Made by a program: the position numbers and the translations under genes. Below, one piece after another: positions 33,277 to 42,039 of a stretch of 64,000 nt of DNA. Below the pieces are notes generated by a model, which saw nothing but the letters and a program-made list of their open reading frames with translations, did no database searches and was not told the origin of the DNA. Position 1 is the stretch's first letter, and each line of letters starts with the position of its first letter. This DNA comes from Streptomyces sp. CG1. GTDB taxonomy: Bacteria; Actinomycetota; Actinomycetes; Streptomycetales; Streptomycetaceae. Location: assembly GCF_041080625.1 (NCBI RefSeq), contig NZ_CP163518.1, forward strand, positions 2,790,001 to 2,854,000, given 5' to 3'.

Positions 33277-34611
33277 AGGCACCGGAAAGCCGGGGTCGGT
33301 CCCCAGCACCGGAAAGCCGGGATCGGTCCCCAGCACCGGGAAGTCGTGGTCCGTCAGCCAGTGCCGGCCCGTCTCGCGCGAGCGTGCCCAGGACGCCTCG
33401 ACGGCCGTCTGGTCGGCCGGCTGGCCGAGGTCGGCGGGGGCCGGGCCGATACGGCGGGCCAGGGGCGCGAGCTTCGCCACGTCGAAGCCGAAGACCTCGG
33501 CGGCGGCGAGGCCGAGCATGCGGCGGGTCTCGGCGACGGGAATGTCGTGGAAGGTACGGCGCAGCCACGCGCGCGTGTCGGGCCAGGTGCCCTCGGGGTG
33601 CGGGAAGTCGCTGCCCCACAGGATGTTGTCGACGCCGATCTCGTACCGCTGGGCCAGCTCGCGCCGCTTGGTGTTGGTGGCGCAGACGAAGATCTGCCGG
33701 TCCAGGTACTCGTGCGGCGGACGCTTCAGCCCCTCGAACGGGGAGAGCTTCTTGCCGCCGTGCGCGCCGAGGTAGAGGCGGTCCATGAACCACAGCAGGT
33801 TCGGCAGCCACCAGCAGCCGGACTCGGCGACACCGAAGCACAGCCCCGGGTGGCGTTCGAAGACGCCGGACCAGAGCAGGAACCACAGCGGCCGGGCGGG
33901 CCACCAGGTCACCTCGCTCACAAAGATGCCGAGGTGGTCGCCGTACTCCGCGCGCGGGGCGGCGCCGGAGTGGGTGAGCACCGGCATACGGCACTCGGCG
34001 GCGGCCGCCCACACGGGGTCGTAACGGCGGTCGTGGTACGGCTTCTTGTCCGCCCACATGGCCGGGATCATCAGGGCGCCGAGGCCGGACTCCTTGGCCC
34101 GGTGGACCTCGGCGACAGCCTCGGAGACCTCGCCGGTGATCGGCAGCAGGGCGACTCCGCAGTGCCGCTCGGGGTGTGCGGAGACGAAGTCGGCGAGCCA
34201 GCGGTTGTGGGCCTGCGCGCCCGCCATGCCCAGCTCCGGGTCCTGGTCGCCGGAGAGGCCGAGGCCCACGCCGAAGGGGGCGGCGGTACGGCTGTCGACG
34301 GCGTCGGCGTCCGGGAAGACCACCTCGGCGGCCACCCCGTCCCCGTCCAGCTCCTTCAGGCGCCGCGCGGTGTCCCAACCACCGCGCAGGCCTTCCTCGT
34401 TGTCCCGGAACCACCGGTCGGCGAAGGCCTCGTTGCGGATGCCGAGCCGGGTCATCTCCTCGCGGCGCCGGCCCTGGCCCGCGAGGAACTCGTCGAAGTC
34501 CCGGTGGAACCGGGACTCCAGATAGGGCCGGTACTCCTCGGTGGGCAGCCCGGCGTGGCAGTCGGAGGAGATGATCAGATACGGGTCCCCGCCGGAAACA
34601 GCGTCGGTCAC
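33262..34611 (-). CDS. amidohydrolase-family protein (amidohydrolase_2 type), first of the operon pair
   Basis: A 449-aa member of the same family as the downstream gene. It starts IISSDCHAGLPTEEYRPYLE and has NRWLADFVSAHPERHCGVALL, VSEVTWWPARPLWFLLWSG and LWGSDFPHPEGTWPDTRAWL with the metal-ligand Asp. The C-terminus carries a 9-residue tandem repeat, FPVLGTDPG twice plus a partial copy, made by a 27-bp DNA repeat. GTG 34611 follows GGGAGG with 5-nt spacing. It lies 25 bp downstream of the SDR gene and its stop overlaps the next start. Confidence 0.87.
   Translation of the reverse strand: MTDAVSGGDPYLIISSDCHAGLPTEEYRPYLESRFHRDFDEFLAGQGRRREEMTRLGIRNEAFADRWFRDNEEGLRGGWDTARRLKELDGDGVAAEVVFPDADAVDSRTAAPFGVGLGLSGDQDPELGMAGAQAHNRWLADFVSAHPERHCGVALLPITGEVSEAVAEVHRAKESGLGALMIPAMWADKKPYHDRRYDPVWAAAAECRMPVLTHSGAAPRAEYGDHLGIFVSEVTWWPARPLWFLLWSGVFERHPGLCFGVAESGCWWLPNLLWFMDRLYLGAHGGKKLSPFEGLKRPPHEYLDRQIFVCATNTKRRELAQRYEIGVDNILWGSDFPHPEGTWPDTRAWLRRTFHDIPVAETRRMLGLAAAEVFGFDVAKLAPLARRIGPAPADLGQPADQTAVEASWARSRETGRHWLTDHDFPVLGTDPGFPVLGTDPGFPVPGVTR
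33280..33360. repeat. 27-bp tandem repeat encoding a C-terminal 9-residue repeat
   Basis: Units at 33280-33306 and 33307-33333 differ at one base; a third at 33334-33360 is diverged. In frame it encodes L-G-T-D-P-G-F-P-V at the end of the upstream amidohydrolase. Confidence 0.85.
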
Positions 34612-34636
34612 AGCAGCCTCCCGGTCAGTCGAGCGG

Positions 34637-35521
34637 TCAGTCGAGTACGAAGCTTTCGAGGTACGACGGGTTCGCCCGGTCCAGCATCGAGCGGGACCGC
34701 GCGCGGATCTGGGCGTCGCTGTGCTCGCTCGCCGGCAGCAGCCAGAAGCGGTCCTCGCGGATGCCGGCCACGACGAGGCCCGCGACCTCCTCGGCGGGCG
34801 TGAAGCGGACCTCCTTGCCGGCCGCGCGCATCGCCGCCTCCCACTGGTCGAGGCTGCGGTACGGGGTCCTGCGCGGGCGCTGTTTGGCGTAGCGGGCGGG
34901 GCGGTTGCGGTGCGACTCCCACAGGCCGGTGCGCAGCATGTGCGGGCCGGGGAAGAGCACCGAGGCGCCCACGCGCGCGTGCTCGGCCTTCAGATGCGCG
35001 TACAGGGACTCGGTCAGGGTGACGACGGCGGCCTTGGTGACCGCGTACACGGAGGCGGTCGGCAGCGGTGCGATACCGCCGTCGCCGGAGGATGTATTGA
35101 CCACATGACCGGGTTGACCCGACTTGATCATCCTGGGTACGAACGCCTGGACGCCATGGAAGACACCCCACACATTGACGGCGAAGGCCCACCGCCAGTC
35201 GTTCGGGTCGTGCTCCCACATCCGGCCCTCGGCGCCCGAGCCGACGCCCGCGTTGTTGCACAGGACGTGCACGGCGCCATACGTGTCGTACGCCGCCTCG
35301 GCCAGTTCCATGACCTGGGCACGTTCGCCGACGTCGACCACGCGCGCGTGCACGTCGGCGCCCTCGGCCCGCAGGTCCGCCGCGGCCTTGTCCAGGGCGG
35401 TCTCCTCCACGTCGGCGAGGACCACCTTCAGGCCCTCGGCGGCGAACCGCCGGGCCATCGCGAGCCCTATCCCGCTCGCCGCGCCAGTGACGACGGCGAC
35501 CTGTCCGGCCTGGAGGTCCAT
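34637..35521 (-). CDS. SDR family oxidoreductase
   Basis: A 294-aa classical SDR. Motifs: VVTGAASGIGLAMARRFAAEG at the N-terminus, DVGERAQV acidic turn, NNAGVGSGAEG, catalytic Ser in NTSSGDGGIAP and YAVTKAAVVTLTESL (YxxxK). The C-terminal 80 residues are longer than in the minimal SDR and hold the substrate region (PRRTPYRSLDQWEAAMRAAG). ATG 35521 overlaps the ADC-like gene's TGA (TGATG), so the two are translationally coupled. It probably oxidises or reduces an intermediate in the same pathway as the adjacent amidohydrolases. Confidence 0.9.
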   Translation of the reverse strand: MDLQAGQVAVVTGAASGIGLAMARRFAAEGLKVVLADVEETALDKAAADLRAEGADVHARVVDVGERAQVMELAEAAYDTYGAVHVLCNNAGVGSGAEGRMWEHDPNDWRWAFAVNVWGVFHGVQAFVPRMIKSGQPGHVVNTSSGDGGIAPLPTASVYAVTKAAVVTLTESLYAHLKAEHARVGASVLFPGPHMLRTGLWESHRNRPARYAKQRPRRTPYRSLDQWEAAMRAAGKEVRFTPAEEVAGLVVAGIREDRFWLLPASEHSDAQIRARSRSMLDRANPSYLESFVLD

Positions 35522-36318
35522 CACGCACTCCCCTCGGGCGGCGCGTCGAGGATCTGCAGCGGATCGTCGTAGCGCTGGTGGATGTACGGCAACAGGGCCT
35601 GGGCGTCGACCCGTTCCACGACCCGGCCGCTCTGGTCGCTGGTCTTCTCGCCGAGGGTGATCTCGCGCAGCCGCAGCACCGGGAGGTCGGCCACGGGGTC
35701 GTACGCCGACTCGCGCAGGACGACCTCCCCGGTGATCCGCTCCAGCCGGCGCACCTTCTCGTGGCGCACGCAGTGGACCAGCACCGGGTCGATGTCGAAG
35801 CCCGAACCGTCCACGGCGGGAAGGAACTTGAAGTAGAAGTCGGTCTTGTGCGAAGGCTCCGGCAAGGGCAGCTCACCGCCGAGCGTGCCGCGCACCTCGA
35901 CGAACGCGATGCCGTGCCGGGACAGCGCCGCGCACACGCCCTGGCCGTCGCGTTCGACCGTCACCTCGCCGAGTTTCTTGGGCTCGCCGAAGACCTCCCG
36001 CCCGCCGGTGAGGGCGCGCTCATGGGTCATCGGCATGACCAGCGGATACCAGCCCTCGACTGTGCCGTGCGCGGCGGCGACCGCGAACGAGCCCGCGCCG
36101 AGCGGGTATCCGGGCAGGTCGACGGTGCTGATGTTCACCCGCACGAGCGGGCTGCCGGTGGGTTTCAGGGGTGGCGGCAGCACCGCGGCGATGGCGTCCG
36201 GGCCGGTCTCCCAGACGGCCACCACCCCGGTGGACCAGATGCCGGGAAGCCGCGCGCTCGCGGTGCGGGTCGCGGCGATCTCCCGCTCGGTCCGTGCGCC
36301 GTACCGTACGCGTGCCAT
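35521..36318 (-). CDS. acetoacetate decarboxylase (ADC) family protein
   Basis: A 265-aa protein of the ADC-like fold. WYPLVMPMTHERALTGGREVFGEPKKLGEVTV contains the EP(K/R) block with the lysine that forms the Schiff base in acetoacetate decarboxylase; whether it is used here is unproven, since many ADC-like proteins have other activities. PPPLKPTGSPLVRVNI and DFYFKFLPAVDGSGFDIDPVLVHC are also family features. ATG 36318 is the start of the operon; GAAGGGCGG lies further upstream than usual. It is first in the four-gene unit and divergent from a TetR gene with a palindrome between. Confidence 0.85.
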   Translation of the reverse strand: MARVRYGARTEREIAATRTASARLPGIWSTGVVAVWETGPDAIAAVLPPPLKPTGSPLVRVNISTVDLPGYPLGAGSFAVAAAHGTVEGWYPLVMPMTHERALTGGREVFGEPKKLGEVTVERDGQGVCAALSRHGIAFVEVRGTLGGELPLPEPSHKTDFYFKFLPAVDGSGFDIDPVLVHCVRHEKVRRLERITGEVVLRESAYDPVADLPVLRLREITLGEKTSDQSGRVVERVDAQALLPYIHQRYDDPLQILDAPPEGSA

Positions 36319-36366
36319 ACGTCGTACCGCCCTTCTTCCGACGACTCGTTCCTGACGGACCGTCAC

Positions 36367-36383
36367 CTGTAACACAGTTACAG
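36367..36383. promoter_or_regulatory. perfect 17-bp palindrome, probable TetR operator
   Basis: ctgtaac-aca-gttacag: 7-bp arms with 3-bp spacer, AT-richer than its surroundings, 49 bp from the ADC-like start and 52 bp from the TetR start. Its symmetry and central place fit repression of both divergent genes. Confidence 0.65.
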
Positions 36384-36434
36384 CAGACCTCGTGCGGGGT
36401 AAAGACACGCGTACGCACGGGAGTTGGGGGAATC

Positions 36435-37094
36435 ATGGCGGGTGGGACGAGAAGCGCGCTGACCCGGGAGGCGGTGCTGGACGCCGCCGCCGCTCTGGTG
36501 AAGCGGCACGGGCCGGACGCGCTCACCATGCGGGGGCTCGCCGCGGCGCTGGGTACGGCCGTGACCTCGATCTACTGGCATGTCGGCGGCCGTGAGGCTC
36601 TGCTCGACGCCCTCGTGGAGCGGACCGTGGCCGAGCTGGGAGAGATCCGGCCCCGCGGACGCACACCCGAGGAGCGCGTGGTCGGTGTCGCTCGCGACCT
36701 GCGCCGGCAACTGCGCGGCCATCCGCATCTGGTGGCGCTGGTGCACGAGCGGGGGCTGACCGAGCGGATGTTCCTGCCGGCCCAGCGGGTGCTGGTGTGG
36801 GAGGCGCATGCCGCCGGGCTGCGCGGCGCCCGGGCCGCCGAGTTCGTACGGGCCGTGCAGTTCCAGGTCGTCGGGCATGTACTGGTGGAACGCAACCGCG
36901 AGCGGGCACCGGCACAGCACCCCGACGAGCAGGAGCTGTGGAGCACCGAGACCGCCGGGGACGACCCCGCACTGGCGCGTGCGCTGGCCCTGCCGGTGGA
37001 CACGGAGCGGCTCTTCGAGACGGCCGCGAGAGCGCTGGTACGGTCGCTGCTGGCGCCGACTTCACCCACCCGCCCGTCCGACTCGGTTCTCTGA
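36435..37094 (+). CDS. TetR-family transcriptional regulator
   Basis: A 219-aa regulator. The TetR helix-turn-helix is at about 10-55: TREAVLDAAAALVKRHGPDALTMRGLAAALGTAVTSIYWHVGGREALLDAL, with the recognition helix TSIYWHV. The rest (about 60-215) is the all-helical ligand domain. GGGGGA is 4 nt before ATG 36435. It is divergent from the ADC/SDR/amidohydrolase operon and a palindrome lies between, so it is most likely its local repressor. The ligand should be a substrate or intermediate of the pathway. Confidence 0.92.
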   Translation: MAGGTRSALTREAVLDAAAALVKRHGPDALTMRGLAAALGTAVTSIYWHVGGREALLDALVERTVAELGEIRPRGRTPEERVVGVARDLRRQLRGHPHLVALVHERGLTERMFLPAQRVLVWEAHAAGLRGARAAEFVRAVQFQVVGHVLVERNRERAPAQHPDEQELWSTETAGDDPALARALALPVDTERLFETAARALVRSLLAPTSPTRPSDSVL

Positions 37095-37207
37095 TGGGCA
37101 CGGGACGAGCACACGCGCGCGAGGCCCGAACAGTCAGGCGACCCCGCGGGGCGGTGGACGGCCCTGAAGGTGAGGACTGTCAGTCGTGGCCCGTATCCTC
37201 GGTGACC

Positions 37208-38200
37208 ATGCTCGAAGACCGTGCGACCGCAGTGTCCTCCCCCACCCAGTGGCCGGCCGCGTATCCGAAGGGATACGCGGTCGTTGACGTGGAGACCACC
37301 GGCCTGGCCCGGGACGACCGCATCATCTCGGCAGCCGTCTACCGGCTGGACGAGCGCGGCGAGGTCGAGGACCACTGGTACACACTGGTCAACCCGGAGC
37401 GCGATCCGGGACCCGTATGGATACACGGTCTGACGAGCGAGGTACTCGAAGGGGCGCCGCTCTTCACGGACATCGCCGAGGAGTTCGCGGCCCGGCTGGA
37501 CGGCCGGGTGCTGGTCGCGCACAACGCCGTCTTCGACTGGCAGATGATCGCGCGGGAGTACGCGCGCGCACAGCGCGAGGCGCCGGTGCGTCAGCGGCTG
37601 TGCACCATCGCGCTGTCGAAGGAGCTGGGGCTGCCGCTGCCCAACTTCAAGCTGGAGTCGCTGGCGGCGCACTACGGCGTCGTACAGCAGCGGGCGCACC
37701 ACGCGCTGGACGACGCGCGCGTGCTGGCGGAGGCGTTCCGGCCCAGTCTGCGGACAGCCGCCGCGGGCGGCGTACGGCTGCCGTTGCTGGAGTGCCGGCC
37801 GCTGACGGAGTGGTCGGACCGCCCGGTGCCCCGCCAGTCGTCCGGCGGATACGGGGGCTACAGCGGCTACCGGTCGAGCAGTTGGCGCCCCTCCCGCAAA
37901 AGGCCCGCATGCCCCCACCCCAATCCGGGGCGCTACGAAGACGGCAAACACCTCAAACAGGGCATGCGGGTGGCGTTCTCCGGCGACACCTCCGTCGACC
38001 GCGAGCTGCTGGAGGACCGGGCCACCGAGGCCGGCCTGCATGTGGCGACCAGCATCTCCCGGCTGACCAGCCTGCTGGTGACCAACGACCCCGACTCGGG
38101 CACGTCCAAGGTGGTCAAGGCACGGCAGTTCGGCACGCCGGTCGTCGACGAGGCCGCGTTCGGGCAGTTGCTGCGGGATGTCGAGCCCGCCGACGAGTGA
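37208..38200 (+). CDS. DEDDh 3'-5' exonuclease with C-terminal BRCT domain
   Basis: A 330-aa DnaQ-like protein. ExoI motif is VVDVETTGL (catalytic Asp and Glu near 26-28), ExoII is VLVAHNAVFDWQMI, and ExoIII is AHHALDDARVLAEAF with the His and Asp of DEDDh. A serine/glycine/tyrosine-rich linker at about 200-230 leads to a BRCT domain (about 245-325, GMRVAFSGDTSVDRE, LVTNDPDSGTSKVVKA). Such proteins are proofreading-like exonucleases or repair nucleases, and BRCT may recruit them. ATG 37208 is the start of the conserved fold. Confidence 0.9.
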   Translation: MLEDRATAVSSPTQWPAAYPKGYAVVDVETTGLARDDRIISAAVYRLDERGEVEDHWYTLVNPERDPGPVWIHGLTSEVLEGAPLFTDIAEEFAARLDGRVLVAHNAVFDWQMIAREYARAQREAPVRQRLCTIALSKELGLPLPNFKLESLAAHYGVVQQRAHHALDDARVLAEAFRPSLRTAAAGGVRLPLLECRPLTEWSDRPVPRQSSGGYGGYSGYRSSSWRPSRKRPACPHPNPGRYEDGKHLKQGMRVAFSGDTSVDRELLEDRATEAGLHVATSISRLTSLLVTNDPDSGTSKVVKARQFGTPVVDEAAFGQLLRDVEPADE

Positions 38201-38243
38201 TCGTACGCATACGAGTGACCACACCGATGAGAGTGATCGTACG
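38195..38243. repeat. pair of direct repeats after the exonuclease gene
   Basis: gagtgatcgtacg occurs at 38195-38207 and again at 38231-38243, 36 bp apart. The first overlaps the exonuclease stop codon. Origin unknown. Confidence 0.5.
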
Positions 38244-38315
38244 AATGAGTGATCGGCACACGACTCACCCGGAACCCGCTCGCCCTGGTCTCGGCGACGG
38301 CTCACCCTGTGGCGC

Positions 38316-38549
38316 ATGGCGAAATGTGAAGTTTGCGGCAATGACTACGGGATGACCTTCGAGGTCCACGCACAGGGCTCAGTTCATGTGTTCGACTGCT
38401 TCTCCTGTGCGATCCACCGCATGGCACCCATCTGCGAGCACTGCCGGGTGCAGATCATCGGCCAGGGCGTGGAGGCCGACAGCAAGTTCTACTGCGGCGC
38501 CCACTGCGCCCGGGCCGATGGGCAGGTGGGGATCGTCGACCACGTCTGA
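38316..38549 (+). CDS. small zinc-ribbon-like protein, 77 aa
   Basis: A 77-aa cytoplasmic protein with eight cysteines: CEVC at residues 4-7, CFSC at about 28-31, CEHC near 40-43, and CGAHC near 60-64. Four CxxC-like pairs imply two structural zinc sites. No DNA-binding motif beyond this is visible. ATG 38316 starts directly at the first knuckle; the SD is weak. It is between the exonuclease and the SURF1 gene, and may be cotranscribed with the latter (49 bp). Function unknown. Confidence 0.85.
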   Translation: MAKCEVCGNDYGMTFEVHAQGSVHVFDCFSCAIHRMAPICEHCRVQIIGQGVEADSKFYCGAHCARADGQVGIVDHV

Positions 38550-38598
38550 CCCGGTACCCGCCTGAATGCACCCCACGGCCCGGAGGTACCGTCGTGGG

Positions 38599-39393
38599 GT
38601 GCACCGCTACCGCTTTCTGTTGTCCCGCCAGTGGGTGATCCTCACCATCGTCGCGATCGCGCTGATCCCGACGATGATCAGGCTGGGTTTCTGGCAGAAG
38701 CACCGCTACGAGGAGCGCACCGCGCGCAACGACCTGGTCTCCTCGGCGCTGCACGCCGAACCGGTCCCGGTCGAACGGCTGAGCTCCCCGGGGCACACCG
38801 TGACCCGCGCCGAGAAGTACCGCACGGTCACCGCGACCGGCACCTTCGACACCGCGAAGGAGGAAGTGGTCCGGCGCCGGACCAACGCCGACAACGAGGT
38901 CGGCTTCCATGTGCTCACCCCGTTCGTCCTCGGCGACGGCAAGGTGCTGCTCGTCAACCGCGGCTGGATCCCCGCCAACGGCGCCCAGACCGCCTTCCCG
39001 AAGATCCCCGCCCCGCCGGCCGGCCGGACCACCATCACCGGGCGGCTGATGGCCGACGAGACGACCGCGGCGAGCGGCATCAAGAACGTACAGGGCCTCC
39101 CCGACCGGCAGATCATGCTGATCAACAGCGCGGAGGAGGCGCACCGGCTCGGCGCGCAGGTGCTCGGCGGCTACGTCGATCAGACGGGACCCCAGACCGA
39201 CTCCCCGGAACAGATCTCCGACCCGGGCAGTGAGGACGCCCCGCTGAACTACGCGTACATGATCCAGTGGTGGCTGTTCGCCGCGGCCGTCCCGGTCGGC
39301 TGGTGGTTCCTGGTCCGGCGGGAGATCCGCGACCAGGAGGAGGCGGCCGCGGCGGAGGCGAAGCCGGAGGAGGCGGAACCGGCCGCCGTATAG
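38599..39393 (+). CDS. SURF1 family cytochrome oxidase assembly protein
   Basis: A 264-aa SURF1/Shy1-type protein that helps assemble aa3 cytochrome c oxidase (heme a delivery). It has an N-terminal helix (about 8-27, WVILTIVAIALIPTMIRLGFWQ), a periplasmic domain with the conserved TGTFD, GFHVLTPFVL and LLVNRGWIPA blocks, and a C-terminal helix (about 218-238, MIQWWLFAAAVPVGWWF). The tail is Glu/Ala-rich. GTG 38599 precedes the basic N-terminus; GGAGG is about 12 nt upstream, further than ideal. The GH15 gene follows after 86 bp. Confidence 0.92.
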   Translation: MHRYRFLLSRQWVILTIVAIALIPTMIRLGFWQKHRYEERTARNDLVSSALHAEPVPVERLSSPGHTVTRAEKYRTVTATGTFDTAKEEVVRRRTNADNEVGFHVLTPFVLGDGKVLLVNRGWIPANGAQTAFPKIPAPPAGRTTITGRLMADETTAASGIKNVQGLPDRQIMLINSAEEAHRLGAQVLGGYVDQTGPQTDSPEQISDPGSEDAPLNYAYMIQWWLFAAAVPVGWWFLVRREIRDQEEAAAAEAKPEEAEPAAV

Positions 39394-39479
39394 CCCGCCG
39401 TATCGCCGGGCACACGGGCCTGTCACTCCCCCGGCGCACCACCTGGTTGCCCCTTTGGCCCGCCGGGAAACCGGATCCC

Positions 39480-41264
39480 GTGAACGCGCGCATCGAGGAC
39501 TACGCCCTCATCGGTGACGAGCAGACCGCCGCGCTGGTCGGCAGGGACGGCTCGATCGACTGGCTGTGCCTGCCCCGCTTCGACTCCGGTGCCTGCTTCG
39601 CCCGGCTGCTGGGCGACGAGGACCACGGCCACTGGCGGATCGCCCCCAAGGGAGCGCGCACCTGCACCCGTCGCGCCTACCGGCCCGACACCCTGGTCCT
39701 CGACACCGAGTGGGACACCCGTGACGGCACGGTCCGCGTCACCGACCTGATGCCGCAGCGCGACCGCGCCCCCGACGTCGTACGCATCGTCGAAGGCGTC
39801 AGCGGCCGGGTCACCGTGCACAGCACCCTCCGCCTGCGCTTCGACTACGGCTCGATCATGCCGTGGGTGCGCCGCTCGGACGGGCACCGGGTGGCCGTCG
39901 CGGGACCGGACTCGGTCTGGCTGCGCTCGGAGCCGGCCGTACACACCTGGGGCGAGGACTTCGGCACCCACTCGGAGTTCACCGTCACCGAGGGCCAGCG
40001 GGTCGCGTTCGTGCTCACCTGGCACCCCTCGCACGAGCACCGCCCACCGCTCACCGACCCCTACGAGGCGCTGAGCAACAGCGTCCACGACTGGCGGCGC
40101 TGGGCGTCCCGCTGCCGCTACGACGGACCGTACCGGGACGCGGTCGTACGGTCCCTGATCACGCTCAAGGCGCTCACCTACGCCCCGACGGGCGGGATCG
40201 TCGCCGCGGCGACCACCTCGCTGCCCGAGGAACTGGGCGGCGTACGCAACTGGGACTACCGCTTCTGCTGGCTGCGCGACTCCACCCTCACCCTCGGCGC
40301 CATGCTCACCGCGGGCTACCACAAGGAGGCCGAGGCCTGGCGCAACTGGCTGCTGCGCGCGGTCGCGGGCGACCCCGCGGACCTGCAGATCATGTACGGC
40401 CTGGCGGGCGAGCGCCGGCTGCCGGAATGGGAGCTGCCCTGGCTGCCCGGCTTCGCCGGCTCCGCGCCCGTACGCGTCGGCAACGGCGCCGTCGGCCAGC
40501 TCCAGCTGGACGTGTACGGCGAGGTCATGGACTCGCTGTCGCTGGCCCGCGACAAGGGCCTGCCCACCAAGCCCCACATGTGGGCGATCCAGCGCGCGCT
40601 GATGACGTTCCTGCAGTCGTCCTGGCGGCAGCCCGACGAGGGCCTGTGGGAGGTGCGCGGCGGCCGGCGCCAGTTCGTGCACTCGAAGGTGATGGTGTGG
40701 GTGGCCGCCGACCGCGCCGTACGGACGCTGGAGACGTACCCGGAGCTGCAGGGCGACGCGGACGGCTGGCGGGCGATGCGCGACGAGGTGCACCGGGAGG
40801 TGTGCGAGCAGGGCTACGACGCCCGGCGCCAGACCTTCACCCAGTACTACGGCTCGCGCGAACTGGACGCCGCCCTGCTGCTGATCCCCCGGGTCGGATT
40901 CCTGCCGCCCGACGACCCCCGGGTGACCGGCACGGTCGACGCGATCCGCGCGGACCTGGGCCACGGCGGCTTCGTGCGCCGTTACGACACCGACGCCGTC
41001 GGCGTCGACGGGATGCCGGGCGGCGAGGGCGCCTTCCTCGCCTGCTCGTTCTGGCTCGCGGACGCCCTGCACCTGACGGGCCGCACGGCCGATGCCCGGG
41101 CACTCTTCGAGCAGCTGGTGGCACTCACCAACGACGTGGGGCTGCTGGCGGAGGAGTACGACCCCGAGCTGGGCCGCCAGGTCGGCAACTTCCCGCAGGC
41201 CTTCAGCCATATCGCCCTGGTGAACACCGCGCTCACCCTTTTCGGGGACGAGCGGGCAGGATAG
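39480..41264 (+). CDS. glycoside hydrolase family 15 protein
   Basis: A 594-aa GH15 enzyme (glucoamylase/dextranase/trehalase type, inverting, (alpha/alpha)6 barrel). The N-terminal beta domain starts IEDYALIGDEQTAALVGRDGSIDWLCLPRFDSG, a hallmark of the bacterial GH15 branch. The catalytic barrel includes GGVRNWDYRFCWLRDSTLTL and later EDEGLWEVRG-like PDEGLWEVRGG with a general acid Glu, and VMVWVAADRAV. In mycobacteria this type includes a trehalase; substrate here is not assigned. GTG 39480 starts the conserved block. The SDR gene's SD overlaps its stop. Confidence 0.92.
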   Translation: MNARIEDYALIGDEQTAALVGRDGSIDWLCLPRFDSGACFARLLGDEDHGHWRIAPKGARTCTRRAYRPDTLVLDTEWDTRDGTVRVTDLMPQRDRAPDVVRIVEGVSGRVTVHSTLRLRFDYGSIMPWVRRSDGHRVAVAGPDSVWLRSEPAVHTWGEDFGTHSEFTVTEGQRVAFVLTWHPSHEHRPPLTDPYEALSNSVHDWRRWASRCRYDGPYRDAVVRSLITLKALTYAPTGGIVAAATTSLPEELGGVRNWDYRFCWLRDSTLTLGAMLTAGYHKEAEAWRNWLLRAVAGDPADLQIMYGLAGERRLPEWELPWLPGFAGSAPVRVGNGAVGQLQLDVYGEVMDSLSLARDKGLPTKPHMWAIQRALMTFLQSSWRQPDEGLWEVRGGRRQFVHSKVMVWVAADRAVRTLETYPELQGDADGWRAMRDEVHREVCEQGYDARRQTFTQYYGSRELDAALLLIPRVGFLPPDDPRVTGTVDAIRADLGHGGFVRRYDTDAVGVDGMPGGEGAFLACSFWLADALHLTGRTADARALFEQLVALTNDVGLLAEEYDPELGRQVGNFPQAFSHIALVNTALTLFGDERAG

Positions 41265-41269
41265 GAGCC

Positions 41270-42025
41270 ATGGATCTTGGACTGAAGGACCGGGTGTACG
41301 TCGTCACCGGGGCGACCCGCGGGCTGGGCAACGCCGCCGCGCGGGAACTCGTCGCCGACGGGGCGAAGGTCGTGATCAGCGGCCGGGACGAGAAGCGGGT
41401 GGCCGACGCCGCCGCCGAACTGGGCGCGAACGCTGTCGGCGTGGCCGTGGACAACGCCGACCCGCGGACTCCGGAGCGGCTGATCGCGGCCGCCCGTGAC
41501 ACCTTCGGCGCGTTCGACGGCGTGCTGGTGAGCGTGGGCGGGCCGGCGCCGGGGTTCGTCGCGGACAACACGGACGAGCAGTGGCAGAACGCGTTCGAGT
41601 CGGTGTTCCTCGGTGCGGTGCGGCTCGCGCGGGCGGCGGCTTCCGAGCTGGAGCCGGGCGGGGTCATCGGGTTCGTGCTGTCCGCGTCGGTGCACGAGCC
41701 GATTCCCGGGCTGACCATCTCCAACGGGCTGCGGCCCGGGCTCGCCGGGTTCGCCAAGTCGATCGCCGACGAGCTGGGGCCGCGCGGGATCCGGGTACTG
41801 GGGCTGCTGCCGTCGCGGATCGACACGGATCGCGTGCGCGAGCTGGACGGGTTGTCCGCGGATCCTGAGGCCACTCGGGCTGCGAACGAGGCGCGGATTC
41901 CGTTGCGGAGGTACGGGGCGCCGGAGGAGTTCGGGAAGGTCGCGGCGTTCTTGCTTTCTCCGGCGGCGTCGTACTTGACGGGGATCATGGTGCCTGTGGA
42001 TGGGGGAATGCGGCACGGGTTCTGA
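41270..42025 (+). CDS. SDR family oxidoreductase
   Basis: A 251-aa SDR with VVTGATRGLGNAAARELVADGAKV at the N-terminus. The NAG motif reads VSVGGPAPG, the Ser region VLSASVHEP, and the usual YxxxK tyrosine is replaced: the segment is ISNGLRPGLAGFAKS, so Asn stands where Tyr is expected, with Lys conserved. This puts activity by the classical mechanism in doubt; such divergent SDRs occur in Streptomyces. GGAG lies 4 nt upstream of ATG 41270 and overlaps the GH15 stop, so the pair is likely cotranslated. It is convergent with the AmaP-cluster end. Confidence 0.88.
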   Translation: MDLGLKDRVYVVTGATRGLGNAAARELVADGAKVVISGRDEKRVADAAAELGANAVGVAVDNADPRTPERLIAAARDTFGAFDGVLVSVGGPAPGFVADNTDEQWQNAFESVFLGAVRLARAAASELEPGGVIGFVLSASVHEPIPGLTISNGLRPGLAGFAKSIADELGPRGIRVLGLLPSRIDTDRVRELDGLSADPEATRAANEARIPLRRYGAPEEFGKVAAFLLSPAASYLTGIMVPVDGGMRHGF

Positions 42026-42039
42026 GGGTCCCTTGCCTG

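Noticed and set aside
31982..34414. 810-codon minus-strand frame joining both amidohydrolases
   Set aside because: The upstream portion is a shadow of the first amidohydrolase in the wrong frame; the real protein begins at 33211 or one of the repeated starts.
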